A DNA stretch of 33,266 nucleotides from Pseudomonadota bacterium (lineage in GTDB: Bacteria; Pseudomonadota; Gammaproteobacteria; Steroidobacterales; Steroidobacteraceae), in assembly GCA_021807675.1 (NCBI GenBank), contig JAKBCR010000022.1:1-33266 (forward strand), given 5' to 3'. The position numbers were made by a program, and so were the translations under genes. The notes below the pieces were generated by a model. That model worked only from the letters and a program-made list of their open reading frames with translations. It ran no database searches and was not told the origin of the DNA. Within the stretch, counting starts at the first letter, position 1; each line of letters begins with the position of its first letter. Below are positions 8,456-16,516 of the stretch, piece by piece.

Positions 8456-9340
8456 CTACTTCCCCGCGCGGCGCAGGGCGGACCGGCCGAGCACAACGCC
8501 GAATTCCTTCTCGCCTTCTCCACGCGCCAGTGCCTCGAGCATGGAGTCGCGGATGAGGCTTCCCATGGGCATCGGCGTCGTCGCGGCCTCGGCGGCGGCC
8601 AATGCGAGGCGCACGTCCTTCAGGCCCAGGCGCGCCTTGAATCCGGCGGGCTCGAAGCGCGCCTCGGCGATCAGGCGCCCGTAGCCCTGGTACACCGGGC
8701 CGGGAAAGAGGCTTTGACCGATGAGATCGAACAGATCGCGCGGCTCGATGCCATAGCCGGCGGTGAGCGCGGCCGCCTCGCCCATGGACTCGATCGCCGC
8801 CGCCAGCATGAAATTGACGGCGAGCTTGACGACGTTCGCCTTCGAGGCCCGCTCGCCGAAGCGCCAGACCTTCTGGCCGACCGCTTCCTCGAGGAGCGGC
8901 CGCACGAACTCTGCGGCCTGGCGCGGCCCCGCCAGAAGGACGGTCAGCTTGCCGGCGGCCGCGACATCCGGACGCCCCAGGACGGGTGCAGCGACGTAAC
9001 CAACTCCACGCTCGCCGTGGCGCTCCGCGAGCTCATCCGCGAACGCCACCGAGATCGTCGCCATATTGACGTGGATGGGTGTCTCGCTCGCCTTGGCGCG
9101 CGCCAGAACGCCGCTGTCAACCAACACTGCGCGCGTGACCTGATCATCGCTCAGCATGGAGAATACGACGTCACCGCGGAACGCCTCCTCGGCGGTGGCG
9201 GCAACCTGTGCGCCGCGCTCCTCCAGTCTTCGCACCGGCTCCGGCGAGCGGTTCCAGACGCGTAGGCTATGCCCAGCTTCCAGCAAGCGGCCCGCTATGG
9301 CGCTACCCATGTTGCCGAGCCCGATGAACCCGATGTTCAT
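8456..9340 (-). CDS. NAD(P)-dependent beta-hydroxyacid dehydrogenase (3-hydroxyisobutyrate dehydrogenase family)
   Basis: 294-residue enzyme of the 3-hydroxyisobutyrate/tartronate-semialdehyde reductase family. The Rossmann motif is GLGNMG at 7-12. The substrate-binding block reads VNMATIS (usually MSTIS) at 91-97, with APVLGRP at 118-124 in place of the common APVSGG. The catalytic lysine is Lys172, with Asn176 in KLAVNFML. Length and motif spacing are typical. The relaxed substrate motifs mean the true substrate cannot be named; relatives include glyoxylate/succinic semialdehyde reductases. The ATG at 9340 is preceded by an AGAGGG-type site. It lies directly upstream of the promoter of the dehydrogenase/cds1-like pair and is probably transcribed separately. 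Confidence 0.88.
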   Translation of the reverse strand: MNIGFIGLGNMGSAIAGRLLEAGHSLRVWNRSPEPVRRLEERGAQVAATAEEAFRGDVVFSMLSDDQVTRAVLVDSGVLARAKASETPIHVNMATISVAFADELAERHGERGVGYVAAPVLGRPDVAAAGKLTVLLAGPRQAAEFVRPLLEEAVGQKVWRFGERASKANVVKLAVNFMLAAAIESMGEAAALTAGYGIEPRDLFDLIGQSLFPGPVYQGYGRLIAEARFEPAGFKARLGLKDVRLALAAAEAATTPMPMGSLIRDSMLEALARGEGEKEFGVVLGRSALRRAGK

Positions 9341-9532
9341 TACTGGGACCCTCTGTGTCCGTTGAGCGCGGCCGTCTGACCGCTCTCGATCCCGCGGCCG
9401 GGGGGGGATCGGCCGCTCAATCGCGGTGCTCGAGACAGGATAAGGCGCGAGGGGCGCGAGTCCAAGCGCCGCCGTGAGCGATATGCGCTCCAGCCGGCCG
9501 CGGTGCGCCGCCGCGGCCGCTCCAAGGTCGAG

Positions 9533-9709
9533 TCAGTTCAGCTTTCCCTGGCTTTGCCGTCCGGCCGGCAGGATCATTCCGACCATGGACTCCTCTCCCT
9601 CGTTCCAGGCGTCGAGTCGTACACGCTGCAGGAAATCATCCAGCGCCATCCACTGCCAGCCTTCCCACACGCCCTGCTCCACTCGCAACAGAATCATTTG
9701 ACGATTCAT
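9533..9709 (-). CDS. 58-residue protein of unknown function
   Basis: A short gene with a strong start: GTAGGAGG sits about 5 bases before the ATG at 9709. The 58-residue product begins MNRQMILLRVEQGVWEGW and ends PAGRQSQGKLN. It is rich in Trp (four) and acidic residues, has no signal peptide or membrane helix, and alternates hydrophobic and charged positions as a small folded protein would. It lies just after a terminator hairpin that separates it from the upstream small gene, whose open frame overlaps its first 74 bases in another register. I do not recognise a family. The strong ribosome site and clean stop are the evidence that it is real. Confidence 0.6.
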   Translation of the reverse strand: MNRQMILLRVEQGVWEGWQWMALDDFLQRVRLDAWNEGEESMVGMILPAGRQSQGKLN

Positions 9710-9944
9710 ACGAGCCTCCTACAACCCGAAGGTGATTAAAAGACCGGCGGGAGGACTGTCCCGCCGGCTGGAGTCCCAACGTGCCGGGGGTTGAGAGTGG
9801 CACGCTGGGTGGGGGAGTCTTGCGGTTGATCGGCTTGGCGAGCAGATAACGGTCACCCAGCCACGCGATCGCCTTGGCCCTTGCGGCGCTGTAGTCCACA
9901 ATGTGCGGCTGCTGCGGCCGCTCGACTTTGCTCGTCTGCTGCAT
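9636..9944 (-). CDS. Small protein of unknown function (real part probably about 42 residues)
   Basis: The ATG at 9944 has ACAGGAGA about 9 bases upstream and a promoter 48 bases further up. The first 42 residues (MQQTSKVERPQQPHIVDYSA, then KAIAWLGDRYLLAKPINRK) look like a genuine small protein. After that the composition changes to Pro/Ser-rich, and the frame runs without a stop through a terminator hairpin (9738-9767) and across the start of the next small gene to 9636. Either the native stop has been lost, or a frameshift occurred (another register stops at TAA right after the hairpin T-tract), or the long 102-residue form is real. Function unknown. Confidence 0.5.
   Translation of the reverse strand: MQQTSKVERPQQPHIVDYSAARAKAIAWLGDRYLLAKPINRKTPPPSVPLSTPGTLGLQPAGQSSRRSFNHLRVVGGSYESSNDSVASGAGRVGRLAVDGAG
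9738..9767 (-). terminator. Rho-independent terminator/attenuator between two small genes
   Basis: On the minus strand CCGGCGGGA pairs with TCCCGCCGG (9 bp) around a 6-base loop and is followed directly by TCTTTT. It lies inside the open frame of the upstream small gene and 29 bases before the ATG of the downstream one, so it should reduce or regulate expression of the 58-residue gene. Confidence 0.7.
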
Positions 9945-10289
9945 GATGCGGCTCTCCTGTGAATTGACGCTCGGCCTCCTGCTTCAGTTCCTATAGTCGG
10001 GTCGAGCAGCGCGAACTCAACCGTCGGGCGCTCCCCCTTAAGAGGGAGATCAGATACGCCCGGCGGGGGGAGTTCTCCTGCTGTATCAACGACTTAGACA
10101 TTGGAAGCGTGGCCGGGACCGGCCTTTGTCTCGGGCAGTGCCGGCACGGGCTCTGCGCGGTCGGGCCACGGCCGCGACGTCCGGCCCTTTGACATAAACA
10201 TCGTCGTACGGCGCCGGCCCGCTGACTTCGACAACTTCCTGACACCCGTGCCGGCCATGAGAGCAGCCTGACACGGCCCCGAGCGCGGC
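9945..10289. other. Intergenic region between the small genes and the HxlR regulator
   Basis: A 345-base stretch without a confident gene. Besides the promoter at 9992-10020, the minus strand directly after the HxlR stop, in the same frame, reads a lipobox-like LGAVSGC followed by about 60 residues without a start codon or ribosome site. This could be a lipoprotein remnant or chance. An imperfect palindrome (CTCCCCCTTAAGAGGGAG) lies near 10032-10049 and a short GGCCG/CGGCC hairpin at 10111-10124. Confidence 0.4.
9992..10020 (-). promoter_or_regulatory. Sigma-70-like promoter for the small genes
   Basis: On the minus strand TTGAGT (10020-10015) and ACTATA (9997-9992) are separated by 17 bases, reading toward the small gene that starts at 9944. 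TATAGG two bases further is an alternative -10. Confidence 0.5.
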
Positions 10290-10733
10290 TCAACGCGAGA
10301 AGCCTCTGCGTTCGCCCGGATTTGGCGGGTTCTCAGCTGCCGGCGTCTGTTTGCCGTCAAAGGCTTCGCGCGCGGCATCGATCTCGGCGAGATGACCACG
10401 AGCCCAATCGCCGAGCGCGCGTACGGGCGCATGCAACGAGCGCCCGAGCGGCGTGAGCTCATACTCGACGCGAGGCGGCACCACGGGAAACACGGTGCGT
10501 TTCACCAGGCCGTCACGCTCGAGGCCACGAAGGGACAGAGTCAGCATCCTCTGCGAGATTCCACCGATCGCACGCTTGAGCTCGGAGAAGCGGCGGGGAG
10601 TCTCCGCCAGCATGATGATGATGAGGACGCTCCACTTCTCCCCGATCCGGGCCAACACCTGACTGATCTTCGGGCACTCCTCGCTCGGCAGATGCCGGCC
10701 GGCGGCGGTTACATCCGCTTTACTGGGTCGCAT
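10290..10733 (-). CDS. HxlR-family transcriptional regulator
   Basis: 147-residue winged-helix regulator binding DNA as a dimer. The family pattern is clear: CPKISQVLARIGEKWSVLII (20-39), then RRFSELKRAIGGISQRML, the recognition helix with LRGLERDGLV, and the wing PRVEYELTPLGRSL. Cys20 is the conserved N-terminal cysteine that senses electrophiles or oxidants in several relatives; whether it does so here is inference. I prefer the ATG at 10733, which has AAGAAGG about 9 bases upstream, over the in-frame GTG at 10766. It is divergent from the pirin gene, a common pairing, and the AT-rich imperfect palindrome at 10783-10799 is a likely binding site controlling both. Confidence 0.9.
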   Translation of the reverse strand: MRPSKADVTAAGRHLPSEECPKISQVLARIGEKWSVLIIIMLAETPRRFSELKRAIGGISQRMLTLSLRGLERDGLVKRTVFPVVPPRVEYELTPLGRSLHAPVRALGDWARGHLAEIDAAREAFDGKQTPAAENPPNPGERRGFSR

Positions 10734-10782
10734 GCGTGTGCCTTCTTGTATCGGCGCGGGCCGCACTCACATAATTATCCCA

Positions 10783-10799
10783 GGTAACAATTTTATACC
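10783..10799. promoter_or_regulatory. Candidate HxlR operator
   Basis: GGTAACAATTTTATACC is an imperfect palindrome (12 of 16 symmetric positions agree) in a short AT-rich island within otherwise GC-rich DNA, between the divergent HxlR and pirin genes. Confidence 0.4.
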
Positions 10800-10994
10800 G
10801 ATGATCCGAGGTCCGCCATGAGTTCTCCTGCACATCTTGGATCGACTGCCTCGCCGTGGCGGGCAGGACGTTCCGCCACACCGAGAAAGGACCCGAGGGC
10901 TCGCTGGCGCGAGACCAGGGGGCTTGCTCCCGCCGCATCCCGCCATCACATTGGCCAATCGCAGTCCGCCGCACGGCGGGCAGGAGGGACTCGA

Positions 10995-11861
10995 ATGAAT
11001 ACGCAATCCGTACGCGCTGTCTCACGGGTCGTACGGGGTATGCCAACCTCGGACGGCGCTGGCGTCAAGCTGACGCGAGTGATCGGCCAGCCGCGGCTGT
11101 CGGACCTCGACCCATTCTTGATGCTCGATGAGTTCGGCACGGACAATCCCGGCGACTATATAGCGGGCTTCCCGGACCATCCTCACCGGGGCTTCGAGAC
11201 CGTCACGTACATGCTCGACGGCAGGATGCGGCATCGCGACAACCACGGCCACGAGGGTGTTCTGGTCCCGGGCAGCGTCCAGTGGATGACCGCCGGACGC
11301 GGCATCGTGCACTCGGAGATGCCGGAGCAGCAGGAAGGCCGGATGCGCGGCTTCCAGCTCTGGATCAACCTGCCTGCACGGGACAAGATGACGGCACCGA
11401 AGTATCAGGAATTCGGACCGGAAAGGATTCCGGCCGTGGACCTCGGAGGCGGAGCTCGTGTGAGGGTGATCGCCGGGCGAGCGGCGGGCGTGACCGGGCC
11501 GATCGTTCAGCCGGCGACCGACCCGACCTACCTCGATGTCGAGCTCGAGCCCGGCGCGAGGCTCTCGCAGCCGCTCGCCGCCGGCTACTCGGCGTTCCTC
11601 TATGTCTACGAGGGCACGGTCCGCGTGGGAGCCGGAGCGTCCGCGGCCACGGTGGGCGCTCATGAGCTCGCGGTATTGACCGACGGCGATTCGGTGCAGA
11701 TCGAGGGCCGTGAAGCCCCCCCCGATGGCACGCTCAACCGAGCCATCCTGGTCGCGGGGCGGCCCCTCAGAGAGCCGGTGGCGAAGCACGGCCCGTTCGT
11801 GATGAGCACCCGCGAGGAGCTGATCCAGGCCTTCGAGGACTATCAGAGCGGAAATTTCTAG
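10995..11861 (+). CDS. Pirin family protein
   Basis: 288-residue bicupin. The N-terminal cupin carries the pirin metal ligands: His62 and His64 in DHPHRGFETVTYML, and His106 and Glu108 in GRGIVHSEMP. The block GSVQWMTAGRGIVHSE and the C-terminal tail with GPFVMSTREEL are diagnostic. Bacterial pirins bind iron and have been linked to quercetin-like dioxygenase activity or to redox sensing; the role here is unknown. The ATG at 10995 has CAGGAGGG 7-14 bases upstream, so the longer frame from 10818 is not used. It is transcribed away from the HxlR regulator, which probably controls it. The TAG stop lies in the first copy of a 12-base direct repeat. Confidence 0.93.
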   Translation: MNTQSVRAVSRVVRGMPTSDGAGVKLTRVIGQPRLSDLDPFLMLDEFGTDNPGDYIAGFPDHPHRGFETVTYMLDGRMRHRDNHGHEGVLVPGSVQWMTAGRGIVHSEMPEQQEGRMRGFQLWINLPARDKMTAPKYQEFGPERIPAVDLGGGARVRVIAGRAAGVTGPIVQPATDPTYLDVELEPGARLSQPLAAGYSAFLYVYEGTVRVGAGASAATVGAHELAVLTDGDSVQIEGREAPPDGTLNRAILVAGRPLREPVAKHGPFVMSTREELIQAFEDYQSGNF

Positions 11862-12042
11862 TATGAAGCGCTGGATCCGGGCATCCTGCCCCGCCCGGCG
11901 CCGTTGAGGCAAAAAGCGCGGCTTTTTGCCTCAACGTCCGCCACCTGCGGCGGCGGGGCACCTCCGTGTGCCGGGTCACCGGGTTCGTGCCGCTTCATCG
12001 TTTCGGGGTCGACCGCCGGTCGATGGGGAACTAGTATGAAGC
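11858..12042. repeat. 12-bp direct repeats flanking a 160-bp segment with a long palindrome
   Basis: CTAGTATGAAGC occurs at 11858-11869 and exactly again at 12031-12042. The first copy contains the pirin stop codon and the second sits just before the RND stop. Between them lies a 33-base palindrome (11903-11935). The arrangement resembles a small inserted element with target duplication, or a local duplication. There is no transposase. Confidence 0.5.
11903..11935. terminator. Perfect 15-bp palindrome, likely bidirectional terminator
   Basis: GTTGAGGCAAAAAGC pairs perfectly with GCTTTTTGCCTCAAC around a 3-base GCG loop. A-tract and T-tract lie inside the stem on both sides, and it sits between the convergent pirin and RND genes, so it can end transcription from either side. 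It could also be the core of a small repeat element. Confidence 0.6.
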
Positions 12043-12048
12043 CTGGCG

Positions 12049-15000
12049 CTAGTCGGCGGCCGCGGACATCGCGGGCTCGGCGAGCGCCTGGCGCTCCTTC
12101 TCGTGGTCGGCCGCAAGCGCGAGGTAGACGGCGGGCACGATGAAGAGCGTGAATATCGTGCCGATCGACAGGCCCGTGAAGATCACGACGCCCATGGAGC
12201 GCCGTCCTGCCGCTCCAGCGCCGGTGGCGATGACCAGAGGCACGACACCGAGCACCATCGCAGCGGTGGTCATGAGGATCGGCCGCAGCCGCACGGCTGC
12301 CGCTGCGACGATCGCGATCCGCTTCGGCTTGCCGGCCCGCTGCAAGTCGTTGGCGAACTGCACTATCAGGATGCCGTGCTTGCTGATGAGGCCGAGGAGA
12401 GTCACGAGGCCCACCTGCGTGTAGATGTTGATCGTCGTGACACCGACGTTGATGAACAGCAACGCGCCGAAAAGCGCCGCGGGCACCGACACCAGGATCA
12501 CGACCGGATCGCGGAAACTCTCGAAGAGCGCCGCGAGCGCGAGGTAGACGATGACGAGCGCGAACCCGAATGTGAGGAGAAAGCTGTTGGAGCCCTGCAT
12601 GTACTGGCGGGACGCGCCCGAGTAATCGACGTTGTAGTCGCCTCCGGGAGCCACCTCTCGCAGCGTCTTGCGCAGGAACGCCAGCGCTGCGCCCTGCGAG
12701 ACCGCGGGGGAGCCCGCGATGGTGGCCGAGTTCAGCTGCTGGAAGTGATTGATCGCCTCCGGAACGGTCTGCCGCTCGAGATGCGCGATGGTGCCGAGCT
12801 TCACCAGCGACCCGTCGGCGGCGCGCACGTAGAGGTCGAGGACCTGGTGGGGATTCAGCCGATATTTCTGCAGTACCTGCGGAATGACCTTGTAGGAGCG
12901 GCCGGCGATCGTGAAGTAATTGACGTATCCGCCACCCATTGCCGCGCCGAGCACCGAGGCAATCTGCTGATTCGTGAGCCCGAGCTGCGCCGCCATGTCC
13001 TGGTTGATTACGATGGTCTGCTGGGGCTTGTCGATCTTCAGGTCGCCGTCGACGAACCAGAAAAGACCGCTCGCCTTGGCGCGATTGACGACCTGCTGCT
13101 CCACCCGATAGAGGCTCTCGATCGGCTCGCTGGTGGTGATCACGAACTGCACCGGCAGTCCCTGGGCGCCGGGAAGCGGGGGGAACTGAAACGCGGCGAC
13201 CTCCGCCCCCGCGATATGGCTCCAGCCCTTCTGCAGCAGCTGCTGGATCTGGGTCGCGTTGTGCTTGCGCTCGCTCCAGGGCTTCAAGATCATGCCTCCG
13301 AATCCCTGCGATACGCTGGGCATGCCGTTGCCCTGGAAGGCGCCGCTGTACTGTGGCAGCGCGTGCATCACCTGGAATATCTGCCGCGAGTAGGTATTCA
13401 TCTGCCGGATCGTCGCATCCGGCGGGCCGATCAGCTGATAGGCGACGACACCCTCGTCTTCCTGCGGCGCGAGCTCCGAAGCGGAGGTCATGAAGAGATA
13501 AGGCAGGGCCGCCAAGAGCAGCACGAGCAGCACGAGCAGCACCTGCCAGGTCTCGAGCCAGCTCGAGAGCGCGCGCTCATAGCCCGATCTCAGCCGCGTG
13601 AACCAGCGATCGACCAGCCGGACGAAGCGGTTCTCTTCCTGCTCCTCGCGGAAGATCCACGAGCACATCATGGGCGAGAGGGTGAGCGCAATGATCGCCG
13701 AGACGGTGATGGCTCCGACGAGCGTGAAGGCGAACTGCGTGAACAACGCCCCCGTCAAGCCGGTCTGAAAGGCGATGGGCGCATATGCCGCGACGAGGAC
13801 GACCGTCATGGCGATGATCGGGCCGCTGAGCTCGCGTGCCCCGGCGATCGCGGCCGAGAATGGAGTGACTCCCTCCTTCAGGTGCCGGTCGATGTTCTCC
13901 ACCACGATGATGGCATCGTCGACCACCAGCCCGATCGCGAGCACCAGCGCGAGCAGCGTCAGGAGATTGATGGAATAGCCGAGGGCCTCCATCAGGATGA
14001 ATGCCCCGACCAGAGACAAAGGCATGGCGATGGCGGGCACCGCCGCGGCCCGCGGGCTGCCGAGAAACAGGAAGATGACCGCCGTGACGATCAGCAGCGC
14101 TTCCATCAGTGTCTTGATGACGTCCCGGATCGACGAGTTGATGAAAATACTGCCGTCGAACGAGATCGCCTGATGGATGCCATTCGGCAGCTGCCGCGCG
14201 ATCTCAGGCAGCGTCGCCCTGACCTGGCGAGCGACCTGGAGCAGATTGGCTGTCGGCGCGGGCTTGATGCCTATGAATACGCCCGTGTGACCATTATTGG
14301 CGACGCTGAAATCGTAGTTCTCCGCGCCCAGGACGACAGTAGCCACGTCCTCCAGCCGCACGATCGCCCCGTTCGCCTGCCGGACCACCAGCCGCTTGAA
14401 CGCCTCGAGCGAGTGCGGATCGGTGGATGCGGTCAGGTTGATGCTGACCATGTCGCCCTTGGTCTCACCCGCCGAGGAGAGATAGTTGTTCGCCGCCAGG
14501 GCCGCATAGACACCGCCTGCGGTGACGCCATGCGCCGCCATCCGCTCGGGATCGAGCCACGCCCGCAGCGCGAACACTCGCCCTCCCAGGATCTCCGCGT
14601 CCTGAATCCCGGGGATGGCATTGAGCTTCGGCTGCACCACCCGCAGCAGGTAGTCCGTCACGTCATTGGTCGGCAACACATGGCTCGAGTAGCCGATGAA
14701 CATGAGATCGTTGGTCTCATTGGTCGACAACGTGATGACTGGCAGCTGCGACTGCGGCGGCAGCTGATTGCGCACCGCGTTGACCTGGGCGCTGATCTCG
14801 GTAAGCGCCTTGCTCGAGGGATAGTTCATCTGCAGCGTCGCGGTGATCACGGAGCTGCCCGCGCTCGAGCTGGAAGAGAGATAATCGATGCCCTGTGCCT
14901 GGGCGATGGCGGCCTCGAGCGGTTGGGTGACGAATCCCGCCACGGTCTGCGCATCGGCGCCGTAGTAGGTGGTGGACACGGTGATCACCCCGTTCTCCGT

Positions 15001-15117
15001 CTGCGGGAACTGTGTCACCGGCAGCTGGAAGATGGCGTGCAGGCCGAGCACCAGGATGAGCAGGCTGACGACCGCCGAGAGGACGGGGCGCCGGACGAAG
15101 AGGTCGGTGAACTTCAC
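12049..15117 (-). CDS. RND (HAE1-type) multidrug efflux pump, inner-membrane subunit
   Basis: 1022-residue proton-driven efflux transporter of the AcrB/MexB/MdtB class, working as a trimer across inner membrane and periplasm. It begins VKFTDLFVRRPVLSAVV, the usual first helix. TM4 carries the paired proton-relay aspartates Asp400-Asp401 (GLVVDDAIIVVENIDRH) and TM10 the essential Lys913 (GLISKHGILIVQFAN). Length, twelve helices and two large periplasmic loops fit the family. The start is GTG at 15117, 9 bases after the stop of the adaptor gene, so the two form an operon. No outer-membrane factor follows; the pump may use the NodT-like protein at 21595 or another TolC. The substrate is unknown. 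Confidence 0.95.
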   Translation of the reverse strand: MKFTDLFVRRPVLSAVVSLLILVLGLHAIFQLPVTQFPQTENGVITVSTTYYGADAQTVAGFVTQPLEAAIAQAQGIDYLSSSSSAGSSVITATLQMNYPSSKALTEISAQVNAVRNQLPPQSQLPVITLSTNETNDLMFIGYSSHVLPTNDVTDYLLRVVQPKLNAIPGIQDAEILGGRVFALRAWLDPERMAAHGVTAGGVYAALAANNYLSSAGETKGDMVSINLTASTDPHSLEAFKRLVVRQANGAIVRLEDVATVVLGAENYDFSVANNGHTGVFIGIKPAPTANLLQVARQVRATLPEIARQLPNGIHQAISFDGSIFINSSIRDVIKTLMEALLIVTAVIFLFLGSPRAAAVPAIAMPLSLVGAFILMEALGYSINLLTLLALVLAIGLVVDDAIIVVENIDRHLKEGVTPFSAAIAGARELSGPIIAMTVVLVAAYAPIAFQTGLTGALFTQFAFTLVGAITVSAIIALTLSPMMCSWIFREEQEENRFVRLVDRWFTRLRSGYERALSSWLETWQVLLVLLVLLLAALPYLFMTSASELAPQEDEGVVAYQLIGPPDATIRQMNTYSRQIFQVMHALPQYSGAFQGNGMPSVSQGFGGMILKPWSERKHNATQIQQLLQKGWSHIAGAEVAAFQFPPLPGAQGLPVQFVITTSEPIESLYRVEQQVVNRAKASGLFWFVDGDLKIDKPQQTIVINQDMAAQLGLTNQQIASVLGAAMGGGYVNYFTIAGRSYKVIPQVLQKYRLNPHQVLDLYVRAADGSLVKLGTIAHLERQTVPEAINHFQQLNSATIAGSPAVSQGAALAFLRKTLREVAPGGDYNVDYSGASRQYMQGSNSFLLTFGFALVIVYLALAALFESFRDPVVILVSVPAALFGALLFINVGVTTINIYTQVGLVTLLGLISKHGILIVQFANDLQRAGKPKRIAIVAAAAVRLRPILMTTAAMVLGVVPLVIATGAGAAGRRSMGVVIFTGLSIGTIFTLFIVPAVYLALAADHEKERQALAEPAMSAAAD

Positions 15118-15126
15118 GCCGGCGCC

Positions 15127-16260
15127 TCAGTGCTCCTGGGGAGACGGATTGGGACTGTCGAGCGGCAGAACGCTGTTGTTGACGAGGAGCTGCGTTCCGT
15201 TCCGGATCTTCATCTGACCGCTGCTCACGACGACATCCCCGGCCTTGAGACCCTTGACCACCGCCACCTGATTGCCGCGCGATGGCCCGAGGGTCACGAA
15301 TACCTGTTCCGCTGTCGGATGCCCTCCGGGTGCCTCGGGCTTGCGCACGAGGTATACCGTCTCTCCGTACGGGTTGTAGGTGATGGCGGTCTGCGGGAGA
15401 GTGAGATACCGCCGCGGCGCGCCGGACGCGATGACGGTGCGGACGTACATGCCCGGCAACAGCTTGTGCTGCGGATTGCCGATCGTCGCTTCCGCCTCGA
15501 AATTGCGCGTGGACGGATCGACCAGTGGATCGATCGAGGTGATCCTGCCGCTGAAATCCACGCCCGGAAAGGCATCGGCTCTCACGTGCACTGTCTGACC
15601 TACGCTGACGCGCGACAGGTCGTCCTGCGGCAGATGGAAATCCACGTAGATGGGATCGACGGACTCCAGCGTGACGACGGGATCGCCCGGATTGAGGTAC
15701 TGCCCGGGGTTGACGGTCGTGATGCCCAGGCGCCCGTTGAAAGGCGCCCGAATGGTCTTTTTTGCCACCAGCGCGGCCTGCGCGGCCTCCTGGTCCCGGG
15801 CGCTCGTGAGGTTCGCCTCGTCCGTATCGAGCTGTGCCCTGCCGATGGCCTGCGCCTGGTACTGGATGAGATCGCGGTGATAGACCAACGCGGCGAGATT
15901 TGCCTCAGCGGTCAGTGCCCGGAGCTGGGCGATATCGGGATCGGCATTGAGCTGCACCAGGGGTTGACCGGCCCGGGCGTCGGCGCCCGATGCGAAATCG
16001 ACGCTGCGCACGAGGCCCGCCACTTCGGTGGTGACCTCGACACCGTGGATGGCCCGCAGGCTCCCCACGGCCCGCACCTCGGGCTGCCATTCGGAGTATG
16101 CGGCGGTAGCCGTGCTCACCGTCTGGGGTAGCGAGCCATTCTTCGCCATGGCCTGCCGGATGAAATGGGCCTTCACCCTGTTGAAGCCCACCGCCCCACC
16201 GACGAGGAGAATCATCACGGCCAGCACGATGGCCAGCCGACGTCTCATCACGCTCTTCAC
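15127..16260 (-). CDS. RND efflux periplasmic adaptor (membrane fusion protein)
   Basis: 377-residue adaptor linking the RND pump to an outer-membrane channel. One N-terminal membrane anchor (about residues 9-26, RLAIVLAVMILLVGGAV) is followed by the half-lipoyl motif VEVTTEVAGLVRSVDFASG, a coiled hairpin (about 110-160), the second lipoyl half with IRAPFNGRLGITTVNPGQYL, and a beta-barrel domain. It lacks a lipobox, so it is held by the anchor. I chose the GTG at 16260 because CAGGAG lies 5 bases upstream; the ATG four codons later is an alternative, and the frame extending to 16590 has non-adaptor sequence. It is the first gene of the RND operon, divergent from the ABC exporter, with a palindrome at 16463 between them. 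Confidence 0.92.
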   Translation of the reverse strand: MKSVMRRRLAIVLAVMILLVGGAVGFNRVKAHFIRQAMAKNGSLPQTVSTATAAYSEWQPEVRAVGSLRAIHGVEVTTEVAGLVRSVDFASGADARAGQPLVQLNADPDIAQLRALTAEANLAALVYHRDLIQYQAQAIGRAQLDTDEANLTSARDQEAAQAALVAKKTIRAPFNGRLGITTVNPGQYLNPGDPVVTLESVDPIYVDFHLPQDDLSRVSVGQTVHVRADAFPGVDFSGRITSIDPLVDPSTRNFEAEATIGNPQHKLLPGMYVRTVIASGAPRRYLTLPQTAITYNPYGETVYLVRKPEAPGGHPTAEQVFVTLGPSRGNQVAVVKGLKAGDVVVSSGQMKIRNGTQLLVNNSVLPLDSPNPSPQEH

Positions 16261-16462
16261 AGCGACTCCTGATTTCCCGGTCCTCTCTCCGGCGCGGCCC
16301 GGGAAGCGGCTCGAGCAGCCGCGCCCGTGGGGGGGCGGGCCGCGCCTGCGCGTGGGCCAACCGGGAAACTGCCAGAGAGGAGCTACTTTAGCAGAAAGCC
16401 GGGCAATTTCTCCCCTCCAGCCCGCCGTGTCGGGCGGTGGCGTTCGCCGCGCCTCGGCGCCG

Positions 16463-16477
16463 ACGATACGGTATCGT
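16463..16477. promoter_or_regulatory. 15-bp perfect palindrome between divergent transporter operons
   Basis: ACGATAC-G-GTATCGT is a perfect palindrome with a single central base, between the RND adaptor start (16260) and the ABC ATPase start (16517). Its symmetry suits a dimeric repressor (TetR- or GntR-like), but no regulator gene lies next to it. Confidence 0.4.
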
Positions 16478-16516
16478 GCACGCGTGTACGCGCGCCCGTC
16501 CGATAGCAATCCCTCC

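Noticed and set aside
10111-10124. GGCCG/CGGCC hairpin as a terminator
   Set aside because: Only a 5-bp stem, and no T-tract on the strand of the HxlR gene.
12103-16131. A 1342-codon open frame on the plus strand opposite the RND operon
   Set aside because: It is the antisense shadow of two well-recognised efflux genes in GC-rich DNA; its composition is Arg/His/Asp-rich with no domain.
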